Below are positions 1-10,248 of a stretch of 64,000 bases of DNA, in pieces. The stretch lies in the NCBI GenBank assembly GCA_029721435.1, contig CM056573.1:149069947-149133946 (forward strand), read 5' to 3'. The translations under genes were made by a program, and so were the position numbers. Every line of letters begins with the position of its first letter. Positions within the stretch are counted from its first letter, which is position 1. The notes beneath the pieces were generated by a model that did no database searches, was not told where the DNA came from, and worked only from the letters and a program-made list of their open reading frames with translations. The DNA comes from Gymnothorax reevesii. Its lineage: Eukaryota > Chordata > Actinopteri > Anguilliformes > Muraenidae.

Positions 1-133
1 TTCGTAACCCATTTTGTGGCACTTAAGTAACCAGTGTGGCATTTTCGTAACTTGTGCGGCATTTTAGTAACCGGCCTGTGGCACTTCAGTAACCTATGTG
101 GCACTATGTATCCTGTGGGACAATTCAGTCACT
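1..133 (+). repeat. Short tandem array of an 18-bp motif, period about 20 bp
   Basis: About six degenerate units of the motif TGTGGCAYTTTAGTAACC follow each other at roughly 16, 36, 56, 78, 98 and 115, with 2-4 bp spacers. The array continues off the left edge of the window. The same motif recurs singly, on both strands, at 242-257 and between 3.8 and 4.9 kb. I do not recognise the family. Confidence 0.75.
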
Positions 134-330
134 CTTTATTTAATCAACTCTGAATATAAAAATGGGGCATTTGGAACATGGATTGTAACAAGGCAAACAA
201 ATTTTCAATAAAAATTCTGACAACAAGGAGTTACTGTAGTTGGTTACTAAAATGCCATAAAGTTCTCTCGAGTGAACACTGACATACTGTGAAATCACTG
301 TCAGACACTGAGTGACATTTCCACCCCACA

Positions 331-617
331 CCCATCTCATACACCCTCATACCCCTCTAATACACCCCCATACCCCTCTCATACACCCCCATACCCATCT
401 CATACCCCTCTAATACACCCTCATACCCCTCTCATACACCCCCACACCCGTCTCAAACACCCCCATAGCTCTCTCATACACCCCCATACCCCTCTCATAC
501 ACCCTCATACCCCTCTAACACACCCTCATACCCCTCTCATACACCCCCATACCCCTAAAGTACATCACCATACCACTCTTATAAACTCCCATGCCCCTCT
601 CATACCTTCCTATACCC
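331..617. repeat. C-rich minisatellite, unit about 21 bp
   Basis: About 13 imperfect units of the type CCCCCATACCCCTCTCATACA. The plus strand is almost free of G, so the minus strand is a run of GGGG blocks separated by TAT/GAGA, compatible with G-quadruplex formation. The array abuts the truncated end of the Tc1 relic on its right. Short open frames across it are only translations of the repeat. Confidence 0.9.
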
Positions 618-1203
618 CGATCAAACATATCCTGTTCCACTGCTTCCTGGCAGAATATTTCCCAAAGCATCAGACTGGTTCCGCAGGGTTGTCCTCTTCC
701 CACAGTGCATCATGTTGCCATGTCCTCCCAGGTAAGCGATGCACATGCACCTCGCCATCCACAGGATGTCAAAGAAAATGTGATTTATCAGACCAGGCAC
801 ATTCTTCCATTGTTCATTGGTCCAGTTCTGATGCGGACAGGGGTCAGCATGGGCCCCCTGACCTGTCTGCAGCCACGCAGCTCCATACGCAACAAACTGC
901 AATGCACTGTACATTCTGATACCTTTCCGTCAGAGCAGGCATTAACTTTTTCAGCGATTTGAGCTACAGTAGCTCTTCTGTTGGATTGAACCACACAGGC
1001 AGGCATCCAGCCATCACAATTTGGCACTTGTCAAAGTCATCCACATCCTTATGCTTGTCCATTTTTCCTGTTTCTAACATATCAATTTCAAGGACAAAAT
1101 GTTCACAAACAGCCTTATATCTCCCACCAACTTACATGGCCTATTGTAAAGAGATAATCAAAGTTACTCACTTGACCTGTAAGAGGTCACAATGTTATGG
1201 CTG
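618..1203 (-). mobile_element. Tc1-like DNA transposon relic, 3'-truncated
   Basis: Minus-strand translation in pieces resembles fish Tc1 (DD34E) transposases. Around 1000-820 it reads SNRRATVAQIAEKVNACSDG, then a TVH.SLLRM segment and PMLTPV; around 790-620 come frames with the patterns GR..P.G.S.MLWEIFC. The right end (1186-1203) carries the terminal repeat GTCACAATGTTATGGCTG, also seen at the end of the relic at 8.7-10.2 kb. The left part, including the C-terminal catalytic region and the other terminal repeat, is missing where the minisatellite begins. Several frameshifts; not functional. Confidence 0.85.
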
Positions 1204-1220
1204 ATTGGTGTTTATGGACT

Positions 1221-2470
1221 GAAGAGCCAAAATATAAAAACCACTCGCACATGAAGCAACTTGTGTTGATTATTTCATAATAACAGTGCAGACAAACCTT
1301 ACATAATAAACAATCAATCAGTCCTAGTTGTTTATGTGATTGATGTGGAAGAACTGGAACCTGAGTGACTTGGACAAGGGCCGAAACGTAATGGCCAAAT
1401 GAATCGGTCAGAGCATCTTCAAAGTAATAAGGCTTCTGGGGTGCTCCCAGTTGGCAGTAGTGAGTACCTGCTGCCAGTGGTACAAGGTGGAGCAAACCAT
1501 GAACCAACAACGGTATCTTGGGCGCCTAAGGATCATTGATGCACAAGGGCAACAAAGGCTGTCCCTTCTGATGGGATATGAATTGATCCTACATGAACTG
1601 ACAGATGAGTTACTGTGGCATGAGTTGCAGAGAAATTTAGTGATACTCATTTGAGGAACGTGCCACAAAGAATAGTGCACAGCACCCTGCAGCATTAGCA
1701 GTCTGTAGCTGCAGATAAGTCAGAGTGCCCCTTCTAACCCCAGTCCACCGCCAAAAGCTACGATATTGGGAAGGTGAGTGTCAGACTTGGACCTTGGAGC
1801 AACTGAAGAAGGTTGTCTGGTACCACAAGTCCCTTTTTCTAAATAGAAATAAGCTGGGTATGTGCGAAACATTTACCTGGGGAAGGCATGGCACCAGGAA
1901 GGTACCAATGGGAACCATCATTTATCTGGGGAAGGCTTTGGTGGCTCAAGGGGGACCGACACAATATTTGACAGATATTTTTTTTTTTTTTTTTAAATTT
2001 GGCATCTCCAATCCCACCCGAATTTGGAATGCCCAATTGGGGAACTATGTACAAAGCTTGCTCGTATGCGACCCCTTGCTGCCAACTCAGGATAGTGAAG
2101 ACAGTTCACGGCTCTCCTCCGAAGCACGTGCCTGTCAGCCACTGATTCTTATACACTCGCTGGTTGAATCTTCGCAAGTTCAGAGCGAGGGCTCTGGGCC
2201 AAGTCGGAGTCTTCCTGACGAGCGCCCGTCTGGACAACAGGAGGCGCTGGAGCAACGAACAAAGCTGTATCGAATATCCAAATCCGGCAATCCCTTCCCA
2301 ATATGTAATCCTGTAGCGCGATAGCTAATTGTGCGACTCCTGCCGGTGGGTACGCCGAGGCTCGAACCCGCGACGTGGTGATCACCTCTGCACTGCAGCG
2401 CAGTGCCTTAACCGTGTGAGCCACCCGGCAGCTCCTGGCAGATACTTTTAATTTAGTTGCTTATCAGTGT
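1221..2470 (+). mobile_element. Tc1-like DNA transposon relic carrying a SINE
   Basis: A degenerate left terminal repeat is seen near 1222 (AGCCAAAATATAAAAACCAC). N-terminal transposase remnants lie at 1451-1590 (VVSTCCQWYKVEQTMN, then GRLRIIDAQGQQRLS) and 1725-1830 (LLTPVHRQK, then WTLEQLKKVVW). The C-terminal signature AQGGPTQY is at about 1950. The central catalytic domain has been deleted, so the protein jumps from the middle region almost directly to the C terminus. The 3' terminal repeat is degraded and lies beyond the SINE insertion, near 2450-2470. Same broad family as the relics at 0.6-1.2 and 8.7-10.2 kb. Confidence 0.8.
1978..2438 (-). mobile_element. tRNA-derived SINE, minus orientation
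   Basis: Read on the minus strand, the element starts at 2438 with an RNA polymerase III A box (TGGCTCACACGG, 2412-2423) followed by a B box (GGTTCGAGCC, 2359-2368), continues through a body of about 350 bp, and ends in a poly-A tract seen as poly-T at 1978-1994. The target duplication CAGATA flanks it at 1972-1977 and 2439-2444. It sits inside the 3' end of a Tc1 relic. The tRNA-like head has no clean cloverleaf, so I do not call a tRNA gene. Confidence 0.85.
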
Positions 2471-3240
2471 GCACACTGACATGCACACAAAGGTACACAC
2501 CAGCACAAACACACTCAGAAAAACCACTGGCTTAAATTATTCATAATTCTGTCTTTATGAAAGTGTTGTTTTCCTTCTATTCTCGGTTGAAAGGGGGAAG
2601 GAGGTGTAGAGCTGCAATGCAATTTGCACACAAAATCTACACTTAAACAAATAGTTCCTGGATGGAGACTCTAACTTAGTCTAGCTGGCAAGGCTTTTCA
2701 AAATAACCATAACCAAACATTTGTGACCTAGCTATTCATGTGAAAACAGTCTGCTAGCTTCTCCATTGTAGTATCTATATTTAGTAGGGGTGGGCGAAAG
2801 CACCAGAGCTTCATTGTCGCCCTGGCCAGCTCATTAGCGAAAGTTAGTAGCTGATCACATTTGATCACGCAATACGCAATGCTGTCTGGGATAGGTGGTA
2901 AAGTTCCTCTTAAAGAAGACACAAACTTCACTAACCGTTTTCTTTAACTTTAATAAAAAGCCCGTGACATCTATTTAAATAAGCTTGCCCACAATATCCT
3001 GTTTTGACGACGTAAAAGCAAAATTTGTTAACCCGAAAAACCTCTATACGGTAGCTTGCTAGCTGCCCATTCCCATGCTTACTAAAATCCGGAAGGTCTT
3101 ATTTCTCTACACTACAGCCTCTCAATTCCTCCAGTTTCCTATATTATTCTGGAATCAATACGCAGTTAATATAACCCCTTTTGAAACCTAAAAGAATGTC
3201 AATTCGGTACGGCCAAAATGTAAATCAGTCATTAGCCTAC
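2471..3240. other. Unassigned AT-rich sequence
   Basis: No element or gene recognised. A 67-codon minus-strand open frame at 2728-2931 has unremarkable composition and no motif I know. The stretch around 2785-2900 looks like an old interspersed repeat, but I cannot name it. Confidence 0.4.
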
Positions 3241-3730
3241 TATTATGGCCCCAATTTGTTATGACCTATCGGACAGCAAGGGATGACAGACAAAATTTCA
3301 AAACTTAAACAGATTTAATTAAACAAAGCACTGACCAAGATTAAAATATATAAAGAAAATCAGATAGTTACTGTTCCTTTGGTAAGAGAGATGGGGTTGC
3401 TAAGTTGCAATGTTCTGGGACAGGAAAATGCTTCAACACAGGCAAAAATCCACAAAAAGCTTCACAGGTCTTGTAAAGATTGACAGGTCTGGTTAAATGT
3501 ATCCTTCTACTATTTCTCCTTGCAATTTCTCCTACTACTTTACTCTCTCAATTTTTCTCCTTATATACTCTTTTCCAGCCCCCTCCCACCTTCCAGACTT
3601 TTTTCTACTCTCTGGGACTCTCCCCTTTGAGGCATGCCCAGGACATGCCCAAAACCTAGCTCCAGACTGGGCTTAACAAAAAAAAAAATGTCAATACTGC
3701 CACGTAGTGGCTTTTTTTTTTCACTTTACA
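3241..3730 (-). mobile_element. Solo LTR of the Gmr1-like Gypsy family
   Basis: Reverse complement of the LTRs at 50343-50843 and 55759-56255, aligned along most of its length: the GGCCCCAATTTGTTATG end, the (T/C)CTCTTACC-like middle, the AGACTGGGCTTAACA block and the terminal CACTTTACA. Divergence is clearly greater than between the two LTRs of the full element. Flanks CTAC (3237-3240) and CTAG (3731-3734) could be a 4-bp target duplication with one change. No internal region remains, so it most likely arose by LTR-LTR recombination. Confidence 0.85.
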
Positions 3731-3777
3731 CTAGAAAGCAAGTCGATGGCTGAGCCTTTGCGTCTTCTTTGCAGTAC

Positions 3778-4943
3778 TGGCACTTTAGTAACATGACGTA
3801 AAATATTTTAAAAAATAGCGATGAAATGTGAAGTCTGGTCCTTCGAGAGACCATAACTATTATTGAACGAAGTTAAAGTAAGAATTTGACAATATAATTG
3901 ATTTGCAACTTAGATATTCGCAAGCAAGTGTCAATTTAATATATTTTAATTAATTACCTGAGGATACTAACACCAGCGCGTCCACTGCATACATTCCTCG
4001 CCCTATTACAACCCTCAGTCCTGAACACAAACGTTAAAATAGCTGAATTTCGCCTCGTTTCCCTAACCCTAACCCTAGGTTACTAAAGTGCCACAAATCA
4101 ATGAATAAAGGCTTAAAATGCATTTAAATGCAAAAAAAAATTTATCTGTTCCGTGTATTCAAGGCATAATAGCATTCTTCACTGAAACCAAAAAAGTCAC
4201 GTTCATTCCTTTCAACATGAATCAGAAAAAAAGAGAAGATTTTAAATTGAATTTAAATGAAGTTACTAAAATGCCACATGGAGAGAGAAGTGTTCTGTAA
4301 ACATTTAAAACAGCCTTTCAATAGATCATCAGCGTAATCCAACTTAAGGTCCTTATGCTCTTTCTCTGTTCCAAAAGAAAATATCAAGTTCACTCAATTC
4401 TTCCTAAGTATGCACATCAGAGAAGGTGATTTTCTTAATGTGGCATTTTAGTAACCTTCACAAAATATATTAATCCCATATACATCCAAAAATATGTGAC
4501 CAATCGTCTTGAAACCTTGTGTGGTTGTCATGGGGTGTGCCTAGACCATCTCTACAAAAAATAAGCTCATACCACATGTCTTATCTTTCACACTTAGAAA
4601 AGTCATGTTTCAATCTGCTTTGGACATAAGGTGCATGTCTTGTCATGCAAGTAAAGGTCATATTTTTGGGCGATTTTGAGTATCAAAATTTAACGTGGAA
4701 AAATTTTTAAGAGAATTGCTTTTAATAGTGTTTATGAACTGCTAGCCTAATGTGGCATTTTAGTAACCTAAATGAATAATTAATTGTAAAAAAAAGCTGA
4801 ATATTTCAATGTAAATTTAAAAATGTATATATCATATGATAGGGGGTAATAGTATGATTAATTCTGATATATAACTATTGTATAAATTACAATATTTGAA
4901 GAATCTACGATTAAAAAGAGAAGAGGTTACTAAAGTGCCACAC
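3778..4943. repeat. Dispersed copies of the TGTGGCAYTTTAGTAACC motif
   Basis: Near-perfect motif copies: plus at 3778-3792, 4438-4456 and 4751-4768; minus at 4078-4095, 4262-4279 and 4925-4943. Several spacings are close to 175-185 bp (4078 to 4262, 4262 to 4438, 4751 to 4925). Sequence between copies is AT-rich and not obviously repeated. See also 1-133 and 242-257. Confidence 0.7.
4056..4078 (+). repeat. Short telomere-like run
   Basis: Two and a half CCCTAA units directly precede one inverted motif copy at 4078. Too short to be called an interstitial telomere. Confidence 0.5.
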
Positions 4944-6683
4944 AATTCATCTACAGAGAGACAGAGAGAGGGGGAGAGAGAGAGGATTAAACCTGGTGTT
5001 CTACATTTTGGCCCCATCAAACTTGATTTGACTCAAAGGATTAGGGGATACCAGGGACCAAAATCCTAATACTTCTAACCATCACTTTGTTGAAAAAAAA
5101 AAAAAATCTATATTACATATATCAGTAAATAGGACCATTGTTTATGTTGAGCCACTTTATGCCTTGTGAGGTGAGCTGACCAGAGAGCTATGAGATAGCT
5201 AAACAGTCAAGTGATACATTTGGGCTAGATTTAAATAAGATTTAAACCATTTCAGGTGGAGTCTTATGAAGCATTGTTGCTTCAAAGTAGTCAAGTAAAA
5301 TGTATCTGTCAACAAAATCCATGCACATAATTGCTTTGCTCCACGCAAAATATTATGTTGCCAGCTATGCAACATACAGACAACAGAGAAATGTTTGTGC
5401 AAGAAACAGCTAATTAGATTTGTATCTGTTCAGCAAAGAAGCACTGGTGTGCAAATTGAATGTTCGTTACTCATATCCTGATATTAGTCAGTTACAAGAT
5501 GCATTAAATGGCAAGTGTAAATGGGGCTTATTTTTCCATCTGCAAGTAAGATGCATGAATTTTCTATAATGATTGCCCAATTGTGCAAGTCAGGTGGGAG
5601 AAGTTTAACCACAATGAGCAGAAGTGCGATTTTTGTGACTCAGGGTGCATTATGCCAGCGTTCTACTCGTCAGGAAACGGACCGTTAATCGCCTTTTTAT
5701 TAATACAAGTCAGTAGTAGGACAATCCAGTGTTTCATATTGTTTACACTTCTCATCTTTGATTTGCATCATGTACAAATGGTGCATGTTTTATCTAATTC
5801 CATCAGACATCATCAATATGTAATTAAATGCTTCAGAAGACATGGATAAACTGAGTGCCCTTCATTTTCATAGTGAAACGTAAGGGACAGTATAGGCGCA
5901 TGATATACATGCAACATGCTACATAGTTATTGAACCTTAAGTGCTTAGATTATACAGGGTAAGGCTGCAAGACGCTGTTATGATGTACCCGCGCTGTGCT
6001 GTCCCCACAGGCACACAGTTTCAGCTCGCTAGTGTTTTGGGATAAAATCATATAATCTTATAACCCACTGAAATGTATTTGATGCAAGCATCTAAACTGG
6101 AGAAATAAAGGGAGAGTAACAACGTCAAGATACGCCTAAAGATTTTACAGACCAGCCAGTTTCATCCAATTCATTCATGCGGGTCAAAGAGCACAAAAGG
6201 GATGTACATATATAAATACTATGTGCTATGTTGCATGTTCTTCCCAGATAATAAACCAATGGCATAAAGTTTTGGACAACATAATAATTTACATTATGGC
6301 TTTTTTAAAGAAGGAATTAAAAACTGTTAAATTTGATCAAAACATGTGAAAACAACTTGAACTTAATGTTGTAGGCGTATAACCAGCGACCACAGAAAAC
6401 AAATTTATACGCCTTCCTATTTCGCTAATTGTTTAGTGAGGAGAAATATTAATAGGCAAAACCCTATATAAAGTTTTATATATAGATTAAATATATATAT
6501 ATATAATCTATATTATATAAAGATTAAATATTTACATTAGTCAAAATAAGTTAATGCATGTAACAGTGAGCCTTCTAAGACGACGCAACAAATACAGAAA
6601 CCACAATTAGCTATTAAAAACTTAAATAAATGTGCCATAGACTGTATTTTACCCTGGCTTACAGTCAAATAAAAGTTCCTCAC
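4944..6683. other. Unassigned sequence; possible intron
   Basis: AT-rich sequence with an AT dinucleotide palindrome near 6475-6530 and a GA-rich patch near 4960-4985. No mobile element recognised. If the exon at 6684-6741 is real, this stretch is the first intron of that minus-strand gene; I could not find a convincing second exon in it. Confidence 0.4.
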
Positions 6684-6741
6684 CTGCGAGAGGTACGCAA
6701 ATCGAGGCTAAAAACATAAAATAACACTTAACCAATCCCAT
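6684..6741 (-). CDS. First coding exon (signal peptide) of an unidentified secreted or membrane protein
   Basis: On the minus strand an ATG at 6741-6739 lies in a good start context (CTACCATGG) and opens MGLVKCYFMFLASICVPLA: one basic residue, then a hydrophobic core and a small-residue end, as in a secretory signal peptide. The frame runs into CTCGCAG/GTGAGG, a near-consensus splice donor, leaving the intron in phase 1, the usual phase after signal-peptide exons. No transposon feature surrounds it. The gene would run leftwards, beyond 6684. I found no second exon and cannot name the protein. Only 19 codons are visible, so chance cannot be excluded. Confidence 0.55.
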
Positions 6742-7555
6742 GGTAGCAATCCAATTTCATTCGGGAACTGAGAGTTAAATGATAGCTGTCGAAACGGACA
6801 TGAAAGTTGTTATTTTTGCCCCCCCAAACTGATAAGAAATACCCTCGTCATAACTAGCGTATTAAAAAGCCAATAGTCTTCACGTTGTTGGAGCGTTTAG
6901 TCAATATTAAATTGACAATTAGACGATAACCTCGCCATAATAACGTTTTGATCCCTTTTAGGTGTAGTCGAGAAAAGTTACAGTGCGCGAAAGAAAAAAG
7001 CGGAAGCAAGCAATAAATAAAAAAAAAATCCTCTACATTTTGAAAGCATTAGCATATATCCGACCAATTCAAGATAATCAGCAGTTAAAAATAGCCGAGC
7101 AACACATTTACAGCTTAGGCCTTCTCAAAAGAATGAGTCCGTCCTCCCACAATCAGAGAACACATCAATGATTAGTTTCCGTTTCGCCGGAATGTAATGA
7201 ACAAACATGAGTGCACAGCGGACCCATTAATCATATTGTGCAATGTTTTCTCTTAGAGAATAAACAAAAGAATAAATACAATTTACCGCGGACATTACAA
7301 TACATTTGTCACGCATAAACGTTTGTCTCAAATGATGAAACTAGGCTAATTCTAATATTAAAGAAAGATTACCGGAGTACATACCCAGTGCAGTTTTTAA
7401 ATTACTGAAATAAAAAAGCTATCCAACCCTACCTGGCCCTATCTGATTATATACTTGCCCCCTAAATCAACCATTTAACTACATTTAATTGATAATTAGG
7501 ATCTATTTCTCTTGAGATACCTTGCATGATCATTGTCAACCCTGCTGAATCTTAA
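6742..7555. other. Upstream region of the putative exon; nothing else seen
   Basis: Would hold the 5' UTR and promoter of the minus-strand gene. It contains a few CpGs (GTGCGCGAAAG, 6980s) but no clear TATA box or CpG island. No repeats recognised. Confidence 0.35.
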
Positions 7556-7559
7556 TATA

Positions 7560-8515
7560 ACTCAGGTACAACTTGTCTGGCAATATGAGAATGCAAAAAG
7601 CAGCATAAGATGCTGCAATTTAAAGAAATTCAAGACGAAAGTCAAAGTCATTCTATCAGTCTGGAGGGGTTATGAAGCCATTTCTATGGCTCTGGGACTC
7701 CAACAACCAATGAGAGCCATGATTATCTACAGATGGAGATCATTTTGAGATAATATTTCCTGGACTGATGAGTCAAAAGTGAAATATTTTTGAAGACATG
7801 GGTCTTGTTACATCAAGAGTAAAGCTGACATGGCATTCCAACATAAAAACACCGCACTGACAGTCAAACACACTGGTAGTAGTATGATGGACTGGGGCTG
7901 CTTAGCTGCTTCAAGACCAGGGTGACTTGCCATAATTGATGAAGCCACGAATTCTGCTCTCAACTTAAAATCCAGAAGGAGAATGTCAAGCCATCAATTT
8001 GTAACCGCAAGCACAGTTCGAATATGCAGTTGGATAGTGATTCAAGGCGCATAGGCAAGTCCACCTCTGAGTGGCTCAGAAACAGCAAATTTAAGGTTTT
8101 GGAGCTGGCTAGTCAAAGATCTGACTTGAATCCAATTGAGATGCTGTGGCATGACCTTAAACAGGCAGCTCATGCTCAAAAACCCTCAAATGCAACACTT
8201 CTGCACAGAAGAGTGGGGCCAAAACCCTGCAGCGATGCAAAGGACCCATTGCCAGTTATTGCAAACATTTGATTGCAGTTGTTGCAGCAACGGTGTCAAA
8301 ACCAGTTTTTAGGCTTAAGGTTTATTTTTGGACATGGGTGATGTTGGTTTTGCATAACTCTTTACCTTCAACAAATGAAATGCTGCATTTTCTGTTTACT
8401 CATGTTGTCTTTGTCTTATATGAAAATTAGATGGAAGATCTAAAACATTTAAATACAGTGGAAAAGCAAAGATAAAGGAAGACTCAAATCAGGTAAAAAT
8501 ACTTTTTCCATAACA
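7560..8515 (+). mobile_element. Tc1-like transposon relic of a second family, internally deleted
   Basis: Nucleotide and translated fragments match the fish Tc1 type whose transposase contains SKSTSEWL, SPDLNPIEMLWHDLKKAVHA and a C-terminal RKRLIAVV block. Here KSTSEWL, SDLNPIEMLWHDLKQA and AQKPSN are seen at 8024-8200, and the earlier block SIMMDWGCLAASR-like at 7880-7920. The N-terminal helix-turn-helix is adjacent at 7660-7740, but about 350 bp of the middle are missing. The DLN-P-I-E motif retains the last catalytic glutamate. Many stops; dead. Confidence 0.8.
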
Positions 8516-8523
8516 TTATAAAC

Positions 8524-8726
8524 CAGGGATACGCATTCTTTTCCAGAATGAGCTAGTGTGGGTGCAAGCTTTTAAGCTAACCATGCAGTTTCACGCCTGA
8601 TTCTACTAATCAAGGGCCAATGGCAAAGGCTTTAAGGATTGATAATTAGAATCAGGTGTCTCTGGTTGGTTAGAATGGAAGCCTGCACCCACACCAGCTC
8701 ATACTGGAAAAGAGTGAGTATGCCTG
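8524..8726. mobile_element. Short MITE with about 45-bp inverted ends
   Basis: The left end CAGGGATACGCATTCTTTTC is matched, inverted, by the right end, with 'GTGTGGGTGCA' shared further in. The same inner sequence is found in the MITE at 48085-48288, so both belong to one loose hAT-like group (CAGGG termini). The right end is directly abutted by the next Tc1 element, so the target duplication cannot be read with confidence. Confidence 0.65.
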
Positions 8727-8881
8727 TACAACCGGATCAGCCATAACATCATGACCGACGATAGGTGACGTGAATACCATTGATTATCTTGCTACATTTG
8801 TACCTGTCAGTGGGTTGGGATACATTAAGCGGCAAGAGAACATTTTGTCCTCGAAGGTTATGTGTCGGAAGCAGAAAAAAT

Positions 8882-9215
8882 ACCATGCTAGTCGCACTTA
8901 AGACCCCTCGGCTGTGAGCATACAGTAACCTAGGAAATTTTTGCGGGCTGTTTAATTTTGCGGATTTTGCGGGTGGTTGTGTGGCCAAACGGAGAGTCGA
9001 AACGTGCCGATTTTCAGTTGCGAAATTCTCACAGTGATGCCTAATCTGTACACCAAATTTGAAAAGTTTCCACCCAATAATAAACGAGTTTGGACAGAAA
9101 GACGGACAGACAGACGGACGAACAGACGCCACAGGGGACGACAATACCCCAATGGCCGTTGTCGGCCTCGGGGTAACAATACTCCGATGGCCGTTGTCAG
9201 CCTCGGGGTAAAAAG
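8882..9215. mobile_element. Insertion inside the Tc1 leader, possible non-autonomous element
   Basis: The Tc1 leader is interrupted exactly before the transposase start region: sequence up to GAAGCAGAAAAAA and from AGTGGCGAGCGTAAAG onward are Tc1-like, with 330 bp of foreign sequence between. The insert ends in two consecutive ~34-bp units (about 9147-9178 and 9181-9212), each able to fold as a hairpin (TACCCCAATGGCCG / CGGCCTCGGGGTA), and holds a GACA/GACG microsatellite at about 9096-9127. Adenine runs at both edges prevent exact boundaries. Confidence 0.55.
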
Positions 9216-9224
9216 TGGCGAGCG

Positions 9225-10150
9225 TAAAGATGTGGGTGACTTTGACAAGGGTCAATTTTTTATGGCTAGATGACTGGGAAAGAGCATTTCCCAAACTGTT
9301 GCGCTTGTAGGGTGTTCCCAGTCTGCAGTGGTCCGTACCTACCAAAAGCAGTCCAAGGGGGAAAAACTGGTGAAACCGTAACTGGGTAATGGGCAGCCTA
9401 GGCTGCTTGAAGCTCCAGGATAGCGAATGCCGACCCATTTGGTCCGCTCCAACAGAAGAGCTACTGTAGCTCAAATTGCAGAAAAAGATCATGCTGGTCC
9501 TGATATAAAGGTGTCAGAACACACAGTGCATCGCAGTTTGTTGCATCAGGGGTTGCATAGCTGCAGACTGGTCACGGTGCCCATGCTGACCCATGTCCAC
9601 AGCTGCAAGTGCCTACAATGGGCATGTGAGCATCAGAAATGTATCACTGAACATGGGACAAAGGTGGCCTGGTCTGATGAGTCATGTTTTCTTTTACATC
9701 ATGTAGATGAACAAGTGCGTGTACATCGCACTCCCGGGGAAGACATGGCACCAGGACGCACTATGGGAAGAAGGCAAGCCGGGGGAAGCAATGTGATACT
9801 TCGGGCAATTTTCTGCTTGAAAACCTTGGTTCCTGCCATTCACGTGGACTTTTACATGTACCACCTATTTTAACATTTTAGCAAACTAATGGCAGTGGTC
9901 TCTTTCTGCAAGATTATGCACCCTGCCACACTGCAAAAGTGGTTCAGGAATTGTTTGAGCATCACATCAATGAGTTCAAGGTGTTGACTCAGGCACCAAA
10001 CTCCCCAGATCTGAATGCAAATAAGCATCCGTGGGATGTGCTGGACAAGCAAGTCCAAACCATGGAGGCCACACCTCACAACTTTTCTTTTTCAAGACTT
10101 AAAGGATCTGCTTCTAACTTCTTGCTGCCTGTTAAGGCGCCACACCTTTA
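9225..10150 (+). pseudogene. Tc1-type transposase pseudogene
   Basis: Encoded the DD34E transposase that binds the terminal repeats and cuts and pastes the element. The N-terminal helix-turn-helix part reads DFDKGQF.MAR and VGCSQSAVVRTYQKQSK (9238-9360). The longest open piece (9427-9873) contains SNRRATVAQIAEKDHAG, TVHRSLL, then the first catalytic segment KVAWSDESCFLLHH and GRRQAGGSNV. After 9873 another frame carries DYAPCHTA, VLTQAPNSPDLN and WDVLDKQVQTMEA. Stops after the N-terminal domain and frameshifts near 9870 and 10100 make it non-functional. The relics at 0.6-1.2 and 1.2-2.5 kb are its cousins. Confidence 0.85.
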
Positions 10151-10248
10151 GAGGTCTAGTGAAGTCCAAGCATTGACAGGTAAGGGTTGCAAAAGGAGAG
10201 ACGTACTCAATATTAGGCAGGTGGTCACAATGTTATGGCTGATCAGTA

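Larger units (their letters stand above)
8727..10248 (+). mobile_element. Tc1-like DNA transposon, full length but decayed
   Basis: Inverted terminal repeats are seen on both sides: GGATCAGCCATAACATCATG at the left (8734-8753) and GTCACAATGTTATGGCTGAT at the right (10224-10243), with TA at both outer ends (8727-8728, 10247-10248). The single gene it encoded lies on the plus strand. A separate ~330-bp insertion occupies its leader. Length without that insertion is about 1.2 kb, somewhat short for the family because of small deletions. Confidence 0.9.

Noticed and set aside
331..617. Regular ~21-bp repeats resembling a CRISPR array
   Set aside because: The units are contiguous degenerate copies without unique spacers, in a vertebrate-type genome; it is a minisatellite.
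2359..2430. tRNA gene suggested by A and B boxes
   Set aside because: No complete cloverleaf or terminator, followed by a long body, poly-A and target duplication: a SINE head.
4056..4078. Interstitial telomere
   Set aside because: Only two to three CCCTAA units, within chance expectation for a simple run.
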